Below are positions 23,446-31,161 of a stretch of 64,000 nucleotides of DNA, in pieces. A program made the position numbers and the translations under genes. Within the stretch, counting starts at the first letter, position 1, and each line of letters opens with the position of its first letter. Source of the DNA: Gilichinskyi gelida (GTDB lineage: Bacteria; Acidobacteriota; Thermoanaerobaculia; Gp7-AA8); the NCBI GenBank assembly GCA_038040385.1, contig JBBPII010000007.1:124001-188000 (forward strand), read 5' to 3'. A model generated the notes under the pieces. The model was not told the origin of the DNA. It made no database searches and saw only the letters and a list, made by a program, of their open reading frames with translations.

Positions 23446-25299
23446 ATGGCCGACATCGAAAAACACGAAGACGAAGGCGGCAAAGCCTTCGATCCGCATC
23501 TGGCGCGGCGGCTGCTGCGCTATCTCAGGCCGTACCGCCTCCGGGCCACGATGTCGGTGGTGTTGGTGATCATCTCCTCGCTGACGGAGATCGCCGGGCC
23601 GGCCATCATCGCCATCGCCGTCGACCTCTTCGTCAAGCCGTTCGCCGGCGCGCAGCCGGTGGGCGTCAGCAGCCGGATCGCCGAGTGGCTGGCGGCGCAC
23701 GGCTGGACCATGACGCCGCTGCAGGGCATCGACGTCGCCGCAGGACTCTACTTCGCCACCCTCGGCGCGAACTTCGTCGTCCTCTACACCCAGATGGTGA
23801 TGATGAATCTCATGGGGCAGTACATCATGTACGACCTCCGCAAAGAGATCTTCGGCCACCTGCAGAAGCTCGACATCCAGTACTTCGACCGCAACCCGGT
23901 CGGCCGCCTGATGACGCGGGTGACCACCGACGTCGACGCGCTCAACGAGATGTTCACCGCCGGCTTCGTGGCCATCTTCGGCGACATCTTCGTTCTCCTC
24001 GGTATCATCGTCGTGCTGTTCTGGATGAATTGGCGTATGGCGGTGGTGCTCTTCTCCATCACCCCGCTGATCCTGCTGGTGTCGATCTGGTTCCGCCGCG
24101 GGGCGCGCGTCACCTACCGCCAGGTGCGGGTGCGCATCGCCGCCATCAACGCCTTCCTGCAGGAGCACATCTCGGGGATGTCGACGGTGCAGCTCTTCAA
24201 CCGTGAGGAAAAAGAGCGCGAGAAGTTCGACGGCCTCAACGCCCGCCACCGCGATGCGAACATCGACTCCATCTTCTACTACGCCGTCTTCTATCCGCTG
24301 ATCGAGCTGATCGAGACCGTCGGCATCGCCCTCATCGTCTGGTACGGCGGCGGGCAGGTCATCCGCGGCACGCTCTCCATCGGCGCGCTGATCGCCTTCT
24401 TCACCTACGCCCAGCGCTTCTACGAGCCGATCTCCGATCTCTCGGAGAAGTACAACATCCTGCAGGCGGCGATGGCGGCGAGCGAGCGGGTGTTCAAGCT
24501 GCTCGACACGGAAGTGTGGATCAAGGACGAGGGGACGCTGGAGGTCAATCACCTCGACTCCATCGAGTTCAAGAATGTGTGGTTCGCGTACAACGACGAC
24601 GACTGGGTGCTGAAGAACGTCTCCTTCGCCGTGCAGCGCGGCGAGCGCGTGGCGCTGGTGGGGCACACCGGCGCGGGGAAGACCACGGTCACCGCGCTGC
24701 TGCAGCGCTTCTACGACCCGCAGCGCGGCATGATTTTGATCAATGGTCTCGACATACGCCGCTACACGCAAGCGTCCTTGCGCGCGCTGTTCGCCGTGGT
24801 GCAGCAGGACTTCTTCCTCTTCACCGGCACGGTGGCGCAGAACATCTCGCTGGGCGATCCGCGCATCGGCGAGAACGCCGTGCGCGAGGCCGCGACACGC
24901 GTGCAGGCCGACCGCTTCATCTCGCGCCTCCCGCAGCAGTACCAGTCCGAGGTGCGGGAGCGGGGGGCGGGGTTCTCGGTGGGGGAGAAGCAGCTCCTCT
25001 CGTTCGCCCGCGCGCTGGCCTTCAACCCGCCGGTCCTGGTGCTCGATGAGGCGACGTCGTCGATCGACACCGAGACCGAGCTCCTGATCCAGGAGGCCAT
25101 CCAGGCTCTGATGGAGGGGCGGACCTCGATCGTCATCGCCCACCGGCTCTCGACCATCCGCTCCGCCGACACCATCCTCGTCTTCCACCACGGCGAGATC
25201 CGCGAGCGCGGCACGCACGATGAGCTGATGCGGATCGACGGGCTGTATCGGAAGTTGTACGAGATTCAGTACCGGGAGACCGTCGCTGCCACCGCGTGA
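23446..25299 (+). CDS. ABC exporter half-transporter (catalytic subunit)
   Basis: A protein of 617 residues from the ATG just after the family D repeat. A longer frame would begin inside the repeat and is rejected. Exporter membrane domain about 1-350, then the nucleotide-binding domain: Walker A G-H-T-G-A-G-K-T-T near 405, Walker B V-L-V-L-D-E-A-T-S with the catalytic Glu, and H-loop A-H-R. The signature is F-S-V-G-E-K-Q instead of LSGGQ. Together with the Asp in the partner's Walker B, this makes one canonical and one degenerate ATP site, as in BmrCD and TM287/288. Confidence 0.9.
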   Translation: MADIEKHEDEGGKAFDPHLARRLLRYLRPYRLRATMSVVLVIISSLTEIAGPAIIAIAVDLFVKPFAGAQPVGVSSRIAEWLAAHGWTMTPLQGIDVAAGLYFATLGANFVVLYTQMVMMNLMGQYIMYDLRKEIFGHLQKLDIQYFDRNPVGRLMTRVTTDVDALNEMFTAGFVAIFGDIFVLLGIIVVLFWMNWRMAVVLFSITPLILLVSIWFRRGARVTYRQVRVRIAAINAFLQEHISGMSTVQLFNREEKEREKFDGLNARHRDANIDSIFYYAVFYPLIELIETVGIALIVWYGGGQVIRGTLSIGALIAFFTYAQRFYEPISDLSEKYNILQAAMAASERVFKLLDTEVWIKDEGTLEVNHLDSIEFKNVWFAYNDDDWVLKNVSFAVQRGERVALVGHTGAGKTTVTALLQRFYDPQRGMILINGLDIRRYTQASLRALFAVVQQDFFLFTGTVAQNISLGDPRIGENAVREAATRVQADRFISRLPQQYQSEVRERGAGFSVGEKQLLSFARALAFNPPVLVLDEATSSIDTETELLIQEAIQALMEGRTSIVIAHRLSTIRSADTILVFHHGEIRERGTHDELMRIDGLYRKLYEIQYRETVAATA

Positions 25300-25411
25300 C
25301 GGAGTGCGGGCGTCCTCGCCCGCGCCGATCGGCCGTCCCGGCCGATCGCGTCGATCACCGTGCCGCCGGGCGGGGACGCCCGGCGGGAGCGGGCGGGACG
25401 CCCGCACTCCG
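25300..25411. repeat. Palindromic repeat, family A
   Basis: About 112 bp with inverted ends CGGAGTGCGGGCGTCC and GGACGCCCGCACTCCG plus internal pairs. It starts directly after the TGA of the ABC exporter gene. Confidence 0.7.
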
Positions 25412-25419
25412 TGGCGACC

Positions 25420-25425
25420 TATAAT
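25420..25425 (+). promoter_or_regulatory. Promoter -10 box before a GTG start
   Basis: Consensus TATAAT ends 9 nt before the GTG at 25435, with no Shine-Dalgarno. This fits a leaderless mRNA and decides the start of the YfhO-like gene. Confidence 0.55.
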
Positions 25426-25434
25426 CCGCGCCTC

Positions 25435-27660
25435 GTGTTGCGCTCTCCCGGCGGCCGCGCGTTTGCGTTTCTCGCTCTACTGGTCGTAGTGCTGTACGCC
25501 GACATCCTCTTCAGCGGCCGTGGTTTGTACCTGCAGGACCTGATCTCCTACCACGTGCCGATGAAGTGGATCGTGCGGCAGATCGTGGCCGGCGGCGAGC
25601 TGCCGCTCTGGAACCGTTTCTACTCCGCGGGGCAGCCGCTGGCGGCCAATCCGGCGTACGAGGTCTTCTATCCGCCGCAGTGGCTGATCTGGCTGCCGAG
25701 CTTTCACTTCGGCTTCCAGCTTCACATCCTCATCCACTTCGTCATCGCCGCCTGGGGGATGTACCTGCTGCTGCGCGCGCTCGGCGCGCGCGCGATGGCG
25801 GCGACGTTCGGCGCCGCGGTGTTCGTCGTCAGCGGGCCGGTTCTCTCGCTGGCGACCAAGCTGCCGCTGCTTTTCTCGCTGTCGTGGATGCCGCTGGCGT
25901 TGGTCTGCGCGCGTAAGGCGATTCTCGGCCGGCGGCGCCGCGACGTCGCCGTCGCCACGCTCGTGTTGGCGATGCAACTGATCATCGGCGAGCCCACCGT
26001 CGCCATGCAGACCTGGCTGCTGATCGGCGGCTACGCGCTTTGGCGCCGTGTGGACGTGAAGAAGAGCCTGGCCACCGTGGTGATCATCGGCGTCGCGGCG
26101 GCGCTCGTCGCCGCCGTGCAGCTCGTGCCGGCGATCGACTTCACGCGCGACTCGGTGCGCTCCGAGCCGTTCGAGTTCCGCGTCGTCTCCAACTGGAGCA
26201 TGCCGCCGGTGAGGACGGTGGAGATGTTTCTGCCGGCGCTCTTCCGCAATCTGACGAACGAGGCGGGGGCGCCGGCGATCACCACCATGTATCCGTTCCG
26301 CACCGAGGCGTTCATTCCCGAGATGTACATCGGGCTGTTCGTGGCGCTGCTGGCGATCGCCGGCCTTCTCGCCGGCTCGCGCGGGGCAGGGGCGGTGGCG
26401 GCGGTGGTGGCGGGGTCGGTGATCGTCGCGGCGGGGGAGCACACGCCGCTGCTGAAGGTGCTGTACGAGCTGCACCTGTTTCGCTCCATCCGCTATCCGG
26501 AGAAGTTCATCCTGACCGCGGCATTCGCGCTGATCGTCTGGGCCGCGCTGCTGCTGGACCGCATGCTGGCCGGCGACCGGCGGCTCATCCGCGCGGCGAC
26601 GATCGTCGCCGCGATCTGGCTGGCGCTCGTCGTCATCGTTGCGCTGAGCGCCGGCGGCACGCGTACGTACTTCGCCTGGCAACTCCTTCGCGCGGTGGTG
26701 GTAGTCACGCTACTAATCACGGTACGAAGGCGACCGGCGGCGGTAGTGATTCTCGCCCTGTCGGTCGCCGATCTCTGGCTGGCGACGCGCTGGCTGGTGC
26801 CGCGCATGCCGCGGTCGTACTTTGACGCGCCGCCTCTCATGCAGCAGCTCCCTCCGAAGCCGGCGCGCGTTTTCCCCGAGGCGTATTGGCAGGCCTTCGA
26901 TCGCGATCCGAACGCGCTGGCGTGGATCGCCAACCGTCCCGACGAGATCTACTGGTGGATGTTCCGCAACGGGCTGAGCGACCACCTCCCGGCGCGCTTC
27001 GGCTACGAGCTGGTGATGGAGGACGACGTCGACCGCACCGCGCTGAAGACCACCGACGCCCTGCTGGAAGCGATGAAGTCGATGCGCGCGCGCCGCGCCG
27101 TCGCCGCCGAGCAGCCGTTCCTGAAGATGGCCGGTACGCGCGTAGCTCTCCGCTACCGCCCCCCCGAGGACGGCGCGTCGATCGACACTCTGCCCGTAGA
27201 GCCGGCGCCGCTCGATTACCAGCGTTACGCCTTCGCCGACCGCATTGAGCGCGCGGCGTCGATCCCGGAAATGCTGGGTAAGCTCGACTTGCAGCGCGGC
27301 ATGGAGATCGTCGCCTTCGCCGACGTCGAGCCCTTCACCCCCGCCCGCGGCGAGATCCGCGACGCGCGCGAGAGCGCCAACGCCGCCCGCCTCGCCGTCC
27401 GCGCCGCCGGCCGCGCATTCCTGACCCTGAGCGTCACCGGCCATCGCTACTGGTCCGCCACGCTCGACGGTCGCCCGGTGCCGATCATCGCCACTAACGG
27501 CGTGTACCAGGGAGTGATCGTTCCGGCCGGCGATCACGTCATCGAGATGCGGTACCGCAATCCAATGGTGTGGGTGGGGGCGGCGATCACGCTTCTCGCC
27601 CTCGGCGCGCTGCTCGTCGTCACGGTTTCTTCGCCGGCGTCTGAATCAGGGCGGGATTGA
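25435..27660 (+). CDS. YfhO-like polytopic membrane protein
   Basis: A protein of 741 residues from the GTG at 25435. Upstream in-frame codons lie in a repeat and are excluded. About ten transmembrane helices fill residues 5-460. The first large loop has R-G-L-Y-L-Q-D-L-I-S-Y-H-V-P and G-E-L-P-L-W-N-R-F-Y-S-A-G-Q-P, the hallmark of YfhO / GT-C-type membrane proteins, in which acidic loop residues serve glycosyl transfer from lipid carriers. Residues about 480-715 form a soluble domain and a last helix closes the protein. It probably glycosylates a cell-wall or surface polymer. The 3' end overlaps the convergent Hydin-type gene by 41 bp. Confidence 0.8.
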   Translation: MLRSPGGRAFAFLALLVVVLYADILFSGRGLYLQDLISYHVPMKWIVRQIVAGGELPLWNRFYSAGQPLAANPAYEVFYPPQWLIWLPSFHFGFQLHILIHFVIAAWGMYLLLRALGARAMAATFGAAVFVVSGPVLSLATKLPLLFSLSWMPLALVCARKAILGRRRRDVAVATLVLAMQLIIGEPTVAMQTWLLIGGYALWRRVDVKKSLATVVIIGVAAALVAAVQLVPAIDFTRDSVRSEPFEFRVVSNWSMPPVRTVEMFLPALFRNLTNEAGAPAITTMYPFRTEAFIPEMYIGLFVALLAIAGLLAGSRGAGAVAAVVAGSVIVAAGEHTPLLKVLYELHLFRSIRYPEKFILTAAFALIVWAALLLDRMLAGDRRLIRAATIVAAIWLALVVIVALSAGGTRTYFAWQLLRAVVVVTLLITVRRRPAAVVILALSVADLWLATRWLVPRMPRSYFDAPPLMQQLPPKPARVFPEAYWQAFDRDPNALAWIANRPDEIYWWMFRNGLSDHLPARFGYELVMEDDVDRTALKTTDALLEAMKSMRARRAVAAEQPFLKMAGTRVALRYRPPEDGASIDTLPVEPAPLDYQRYAFADRIERAASIPEMLGKLDLQRGMEIVAFADVEPFTPARGEIRDARESANAARLAVRAAGRAFLTLSVTGHRYWSATLDGRPVPIIATNGVYQGVIVPAGDHVIEMRYRNPMVWVGAAITLLALGALLVVTVSSPASESGRD

Positions 27661-28820
27661 AGCCCCGCCGAATTCCGACCCCCGTGAGCCGCGCGTACGC
27701 CACGAGGTTCTGGTTGGCGTCGAAGATTTGCAGATCGGCGCTCGATTCACCCAGCCTCGGCGTGAAGGCGATGGACACCTTGCAGCCGTCGCCGGGCGGA
27801 ACGACGCCGCACGGCTCTCCGAGAACGTCGAAGGGAGCCTTGTCCGGGATGATGTTTAGGGTGGCTACGGCGACAGGCAGCGCGCTCTTGTTGGTGAAGA
27901 GCACTGTACGCAGCGGGACATGCGTGTTGATGCTCTGCCGCCCGAAGTCGATCGTTCCGAGGTCGACGGGTGGAATCCGCAGCGCGAAGCCGCTCAGGGA
28001 GATGACTGCGGTGCCGCCGTTGGACTCGATGATGAGCTTCGCCGTCTGGAGGCCCGGGCTCTGCGGCGCGAACGTCACGGCAACGCTACAGGTCTCGCCG
28101 CGGCCCACTGGAGCAGTGCAGTTGTTCGTCCAGTCGAACCCCGCTCCCTCGATGTTCACTTTGATCGAGAGAGGCTCCTCGCCGTCGTTGCGTACCGTGA
28201 TGAGGCGTGGGTCCGAACGGGTGCCGGGCAGTTGTCGGTTGAAACCGAATCCGTCCGGCGTGGCGAAAAGCCTCGCCGGTGCGGTGGCGATGGTGGTGCT
28301 GGTGTCGGTGGTGTCGGTGGATCCAGTGGTCGTCTGAGTCGTCTGAGTGGTCGCGGTTGTCTGAGCCGTGTCGGTCGTCTGAATCGTGTCGGTTGTCTGA
28401 ATCGTGTCGGTTGTCTGAGTCGTGTCGGTCGTCTGAGTGGTCGCGGTTGTCTGAGCCGTGTCGGTCGTCTGAATCGTGTCGGNNNNNNNNNNNNNNNNNN
28501 NNNNNNNNNNNNNNNNNNNNNNNNNNNNNNNNNNNNNNNNNNNNNNNNNNNNNNNNNNNNNNNNNNNNNNNNNNNNNNNNNNTTGTCTGAGTCGTGTCGG
28601 TCGTCTGAGTCGTCTGGGTCGTGTCCGTCGTTTGCGCCGTGTCCGTCGTCCGCGTGGTGTCGGTTACCGCTGCCTCTTTGACTGTCACGGCCGGGCCGAA
28701 TGCGCCGGCGACGAACAGGGTAACCAGCACGGCGCCAATGGCCACGATCGTGCCGCGCCGGCGCTCGCGTCGGCGCGAGTCGTCGACGTAGTCGCGCAGA
28801 TAGATCGTGACCTTGCGCAT
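27620..28820 (-). CDS. Membrane-anchored Thr-rich repeat / Hydin-type (ASH) domain protein, interrupted by an assembly gap
   Basis: Starts ATG 28820 after GGGAGGGCA. Residues about 1-25 are basic cytoplasmic sequence and one helix (about 24-44) follows. A long tandem Thr/Asp/Gln repeat (T-T-D-T-x-Q units) comes next, and the 100-N gap lies inside it. The C-terminal 200 residues contain two beta-sandwich domains of the ASPM-SPD-2-Hydin/choice-of-anchor-D kind (N-T-x-C-x-x-P-V-x-x-G-E-x-C-x-V-x-V-T-F). The halves are in different frames across the Ns, so the gap length is nominal. It is probably an extracytoplasmic stalk protein. Confidence 0.75.
28483..28582. other. Scaffold gap of 100 Ns inside a tandem repeat
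   Basis: Exactly 100 Ns flanked on both sides by the same TCGTCTGA / GTGTCGGT repeat units. The assembler most likely failed on the repeat. The true length and copy number are unknown. Confidence 0.95.
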
Positions 28821-28831
28821 TGCCCTCCCGA

Positions 28832-29239
28832 TCAGCTCGCGGGCGGCAGGTCTGTGACCGTGACCTTGCCGTCGCGGTCGGCGATGACGATCTGAATCGG
28901 CGGGATCTGCGCCGCGGGCTTCTGGCTGCTCCCTCCGCCCGAGCCGCCGATGAACTCGCGGATGCGGTCGGCGCCTCCGACCAGAACCAGCCACGTCACG
29001 AAGTAGTCGAGCGCGTCACTCGGCTCGCCGATCTGTACGGCCGCCAAGAGCTTGATTTTGGTCAGCCCGATCACCACGGCGGCGATGACGCCTGCGACGA
29101 AGAAGAGGACGATCTTCTGCTTTCGGGCGTTGGGCGGCAGCGCGTCGCGGTCGATGAAAAAGCCGACGGCAGCCACGAGCCGCTCGATGGCGAACGAGGC
29201 GATCAACACCACGGCGATCAACCGGCCGGTATCGTTCAT
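28832..29239 (-). CDS. Small membrane protein of unknown function
   Basis: A protein of 135 residues. Three hydrophobic segments (about 6-26, 43-63 and 75-95) are followed by a Gly/Ser linker and a short C-terminal beta-like tail with I-V-I-A-D-R-D-G-K-V-T-V. AAGGAG lies 7 nt before the ATG. It ends 11 bp before the start of the Hydin-type gene on the same strand, so the two form an operon. No family recognised. Confidence 0.7.
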   Translation of the reverse strand: MNDTGRLIAVVLIASFAIERLVAAVGFFIDRDALPPNARKQKIVLFFVAGVIAAVVIGLTKIKLLAAVQIGEPSDALDYFVTWLVLVGGADRIREFIGGSGGGSSQKPAAQIPPIQIVIADRDGKVTVTDLPPAS

Positions 29240-29270
29240 GGTTTCGCTCCTTACGGAAGAATCGATGGTA

Positions 29271-29470
29271 TCAAAGCGCCCGCATGGCCTGCGCCGGCGA
29301 CATCCGGCTGGCGCGCAGGGCGGGGAGGATGCCTCCCACCAGTCCCATGACCGCGGCGAAGGCCACGCCCTGCGCGAAGGTCATCTCGCTGAAGGCCATC
29401 CAGTTCGTGGTGCCGGTGGTCAAAGCCGCGAACGCTGAGCCGACCGCAATGACCACGGCGATGACGTTGC
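29271..29470 (-). pseudogene. Truncated duplicate of the 3' end of the adjacent FtsX-type permease gene
   Basis: This stretch repeats the last part of the permease gene at 29998-31161, over 90 percent identical by eye at the ends. Two pieces are missing: about 68 codons after the S-A-F-A-A position, and the codons for F-H-F-A-V-T-P-A-L. It retains T-T-G-T-T-N-W-M-A-F-S-E-M-T and the terminal R-A-S-R-M-S-P-A-Q-A-M-R-A-L plus stop. It cannot encode a full permease. Together with the intact copy it flanks the higBA relic. Confidence 0.85.
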
Positions 29471-29476
29471 GGCGCT

Positions 29477-29497
29477 TATACCTCGCTTAGGTATACT
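29477..29497 (+). promoter_or_regulatory. Operator palindrome and -10 box of the higBA locus
   Basis: TATACCTCGCTTAGGTATA (29477-29495) is a perfect 7-bp inverted repeat with a 5-nt spacer. It overlaps the -10 box TATACT (29492-29497), which ends 7 nt before the first ATG. HigA-type antitoxins normally bind such palindromes and repress their own operon. Confidence 0.65.
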
Positions 29498-29504
29498 CTT
29501 CGAG

Positions 29505-29672
29505 ATGGCGATTCGCAGCTTTGCCGATGACGCCGTCAAGGTTTTCTTTGAGCAGGGGCGCATCAGTGGAAGGGTCGGTTGGATTAACGTCGCCCGTATC
29601 GTCGCTCGCAAGATCGATATGCTCCACTATTCGGCAGAGCTCCGGGATCTCGGGTCGCCGCCGGGAAGTTGA
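29505..29672 (+). pseudogene. higB: Truncated HigB-type toxin gene
   Basis: Encodes 55 residues that follow the N-terminal half of HigB/RelE-family mRNA interferases: I-R-S-F-x-D, A-R-I-V-A-R-K-I-D-M-L, A-E-L-R-D-L and P-P-G. Family members are about 92 residues long and continue with N-x-L-E-x-L and the catalytic C-terminal strands. Here a TGA follows immediately after P-P-G-S and the antitoxin gene begins, so the catalytic half is gone and the toxin should be dead. The promoter and operator are intact. Confidence 0.7.
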
Positions 29673-29695
29673 TTACCACTAGAGGATTCTTGGAC

Positions 29696-29986
29696 ATGGC
29701 CACTCGCAGAATGCCGACCACCCCTGGAGAGATCCTTAGGGAGGAGTTTCTTCGGCCCCTCCACATGACTCAGAGACAACTTGCCCGCCATATTGGATGT
29801 GATGTCAAAGTGGTGAACCGGCTTGTAAACGGGCGAACGTCAGTTACCGCCGAGATGGCGCTCAAACTCGGAGCGGCCTTTGGAACCACGCCCGATTTCT
29901 GGCTCAATGCGCAGCGAGCAGTCGATCTGCATCACGCCTCCTCCCGCCTGCGTACCCTTCCGAAATCGCTTCGCAAGGCAAGCTGA
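29696..29986 (+). CDS. higA: HigA-type antitoxin (HTH, Xre family)
   Basis: A protein of 96 residues with the HigA signature: P-T-T-P-G-E-I-L-R-E-E-F-L-R-P-L near the start, a helix-turn-helix at about 25-60 (M-T-Q-R-Q-L-A-R-H-I), N-R-L-V-N-G-R-T-S-V-T, and T-T-P-D-F-W-L-N-A-Q near 75. It would bind the upstream palindrome and repress transcription. An in-frame TTG at 29669 is an alternative start; the ATG after AGAGGA is preferred. With its toxin truncated it is effectively an orphan. Confidence 0.88.
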   Translation: MATRRMPTTPGEILREEFLRPLHMTQRQLARHIGCDVKVVNRLVNGRTSVTAEMALKLGAAFGTTPDFWLNAQRAVDLHHASSRLRTLPKSLRKAS

Positions 29987-29997
29987 GTCGGCATCAT

Positions 29998-31161
29998 TCA
30001 CAGCGCCCGCATAGCCTGTGCCGGCGACATCCGGCTGGCGCGCAGGGCGGGAAGGATGCCTCCCACCAGCCCCATGACCGCGGCGAATGCCACGCCCTGC
30101 GCGAAGAGCGCAGGCGTCACGGCGAAGTGAAAGGTCATCTCGCTGAAGGCCATCCAGTTCGTGGTGCCGGTGGTCACGCCGTTGAGCGGCAGCACGCCGA
30201 TCCCGCCCACCACGCCCCCTCCCACCGCCAGCAGCAGCGCCTCGGTCACGAACGAGACGGCGATCGCCGCGCGCGAGAAGCCGAGGGCGCGCAGGACCGC
30301 GACCTCCCGGCCTCGCGAGGCCACCGCCGCGTACATGGTGTTCATCGCCGCGAACGCGGAGCCGACCGCCATGACCACGGCGATCACGTTGCCGAGGATC
30401 TGTACCGGCGTGGAGGCCTTGGTCTGCGTGGCGTAAAAGGCCGGCTCGGTGCGGGCGTCGAGGCGCATGCGCGGATCGGCGGCGAGTTGCGCGATGAGCT
30501 CGCGTTGGGCGTCCGCGTCGGCGGCGCGCATCATCACATCCGAGTAGACAGTGCGGTGAAACGCCGAGCCGAGATCGCCGGCGCTGGTCCAGATCTCCGA
30601 GGCGTAGGCGGTGCGGCCGGCGTCGAAGATGCCGACCACCGACCATCGCACCTTGCCGGTCACCAGCTCCTCGCCGAGGGCGCAGTTGCGGAATCGCGCG
30701 GCGATGGTGCGGCTGACGGTCAGCTCCCGGCGTCCCGGCGTGTACCACCGGCCGGCGACGAGGCGGGCCGCGGGGCGGAGCTCGCGGCCGCCGTCGTCGA
30801 GCCCGCGGATCACCACGTTCGAGCTGCCGCTGGTGCGGCGCTCCTGGTTGACGTAGACCATCCGCTCGAGCGAGACCAGCGGCCGGCCGTCGGTGCCCGT
30901 GGCGATGCCGGGGAGCGTCCGCGCCGCGAGCGCCGCGCCCGGCTCGATGATGCTGCCGGTCTCGCTCTGCGCGCCGTCGCGGATGGCGAGCACGTTGAGC
31001 GGATCGCCGGTGGTGACGAAGGTCTGGCGGATCCCCTCGACCAGCGCCATGGTGGCCACGAAGACGGCGACGCTCACGCCGATGCCGAACACCGTCAGCA
31101 TCGTGGAGGTCCGCCGCACGGCGAGGTTGCGCAGGTTGTACTTGAGGGGGATGAACATCAC
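29998..31161 (-). CDS. FtsX/MacB-type ABC transporter permease
   Basis: A protein of 387 residues. One N-terminal helix (about 18-40), a large extracytoplasmic domain (about 45-255), then three helices (about 262-285, 305-335, 350-375) and the terminal P-A-L-R-A-S-R-M-S-P-A-Q-A-M-R-A-L, which is standard for this family. It starts within the end of the preceding permease gene (4-bp overlap), so the two are probably the two membrane halves of one MacB/LolCE-like transporter. No ATPase gene is adjacent. Its 3' end has been duplicated at 29271-29470. Confidence 0.88.
   Translation of the reverse strand: MMFIPLKYNLRNLAVRRTSTMLTVFGIGVSVAVFVATMALVEGIRQTFVTTGDPLNVLAIRDGAQSETGSIIEPGAALAARTLPGIATGTDGRPLVSLERMVYVNQERRTSGSSNVVIRGLDDGGRELRPAARLVAGRWYTPGRRELTVSRTIAARFRNCALGEELVTGKVRWSVVGIFDAGRTAYASEIWTSAGDLGSAFHRTVYSDVMMRAADADAQRELIAQLAADPRMRLDARTEPAFYATQTKASTPVQILGNVIAVVMAVGSAFAAMNTMYAAVASRGREVAVLRALGFSRAAIAVSFVTEALLLAVGGGVVGGIGVLPLNGVTTGTTNWMAFSEMTFHFAVTPALFAQGVAFAAVMGLVGGILPALRASRMSPAQAMRAL

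Noticed and set aside
21722..25407. Two very long minus-strand frames (570 and 696 codons)
   Set aside because: They mirror the two ABC exporter genes, whose motifs are unambiguous, and their own translations are Arg/His/Asp-rich without motifs.
28325..28665. Tandem array resembling a CRISPR
   Set aside because: Units are contiguous coding repeats with no unique spacers, and no cas genes are near.
28086..28994. Continuous 302-codon frame across the N gap
   Set aside because: It is open only because Ns are neutral; the protein parts on either side lie in different frames.
29670..29672. TGA after P-P-G-S of HigB as a readthrough or Sec codon
   Set aside because: The downstream sequence in that frame does not resemble the rest of HigB and the antitoxin gene starts at once.
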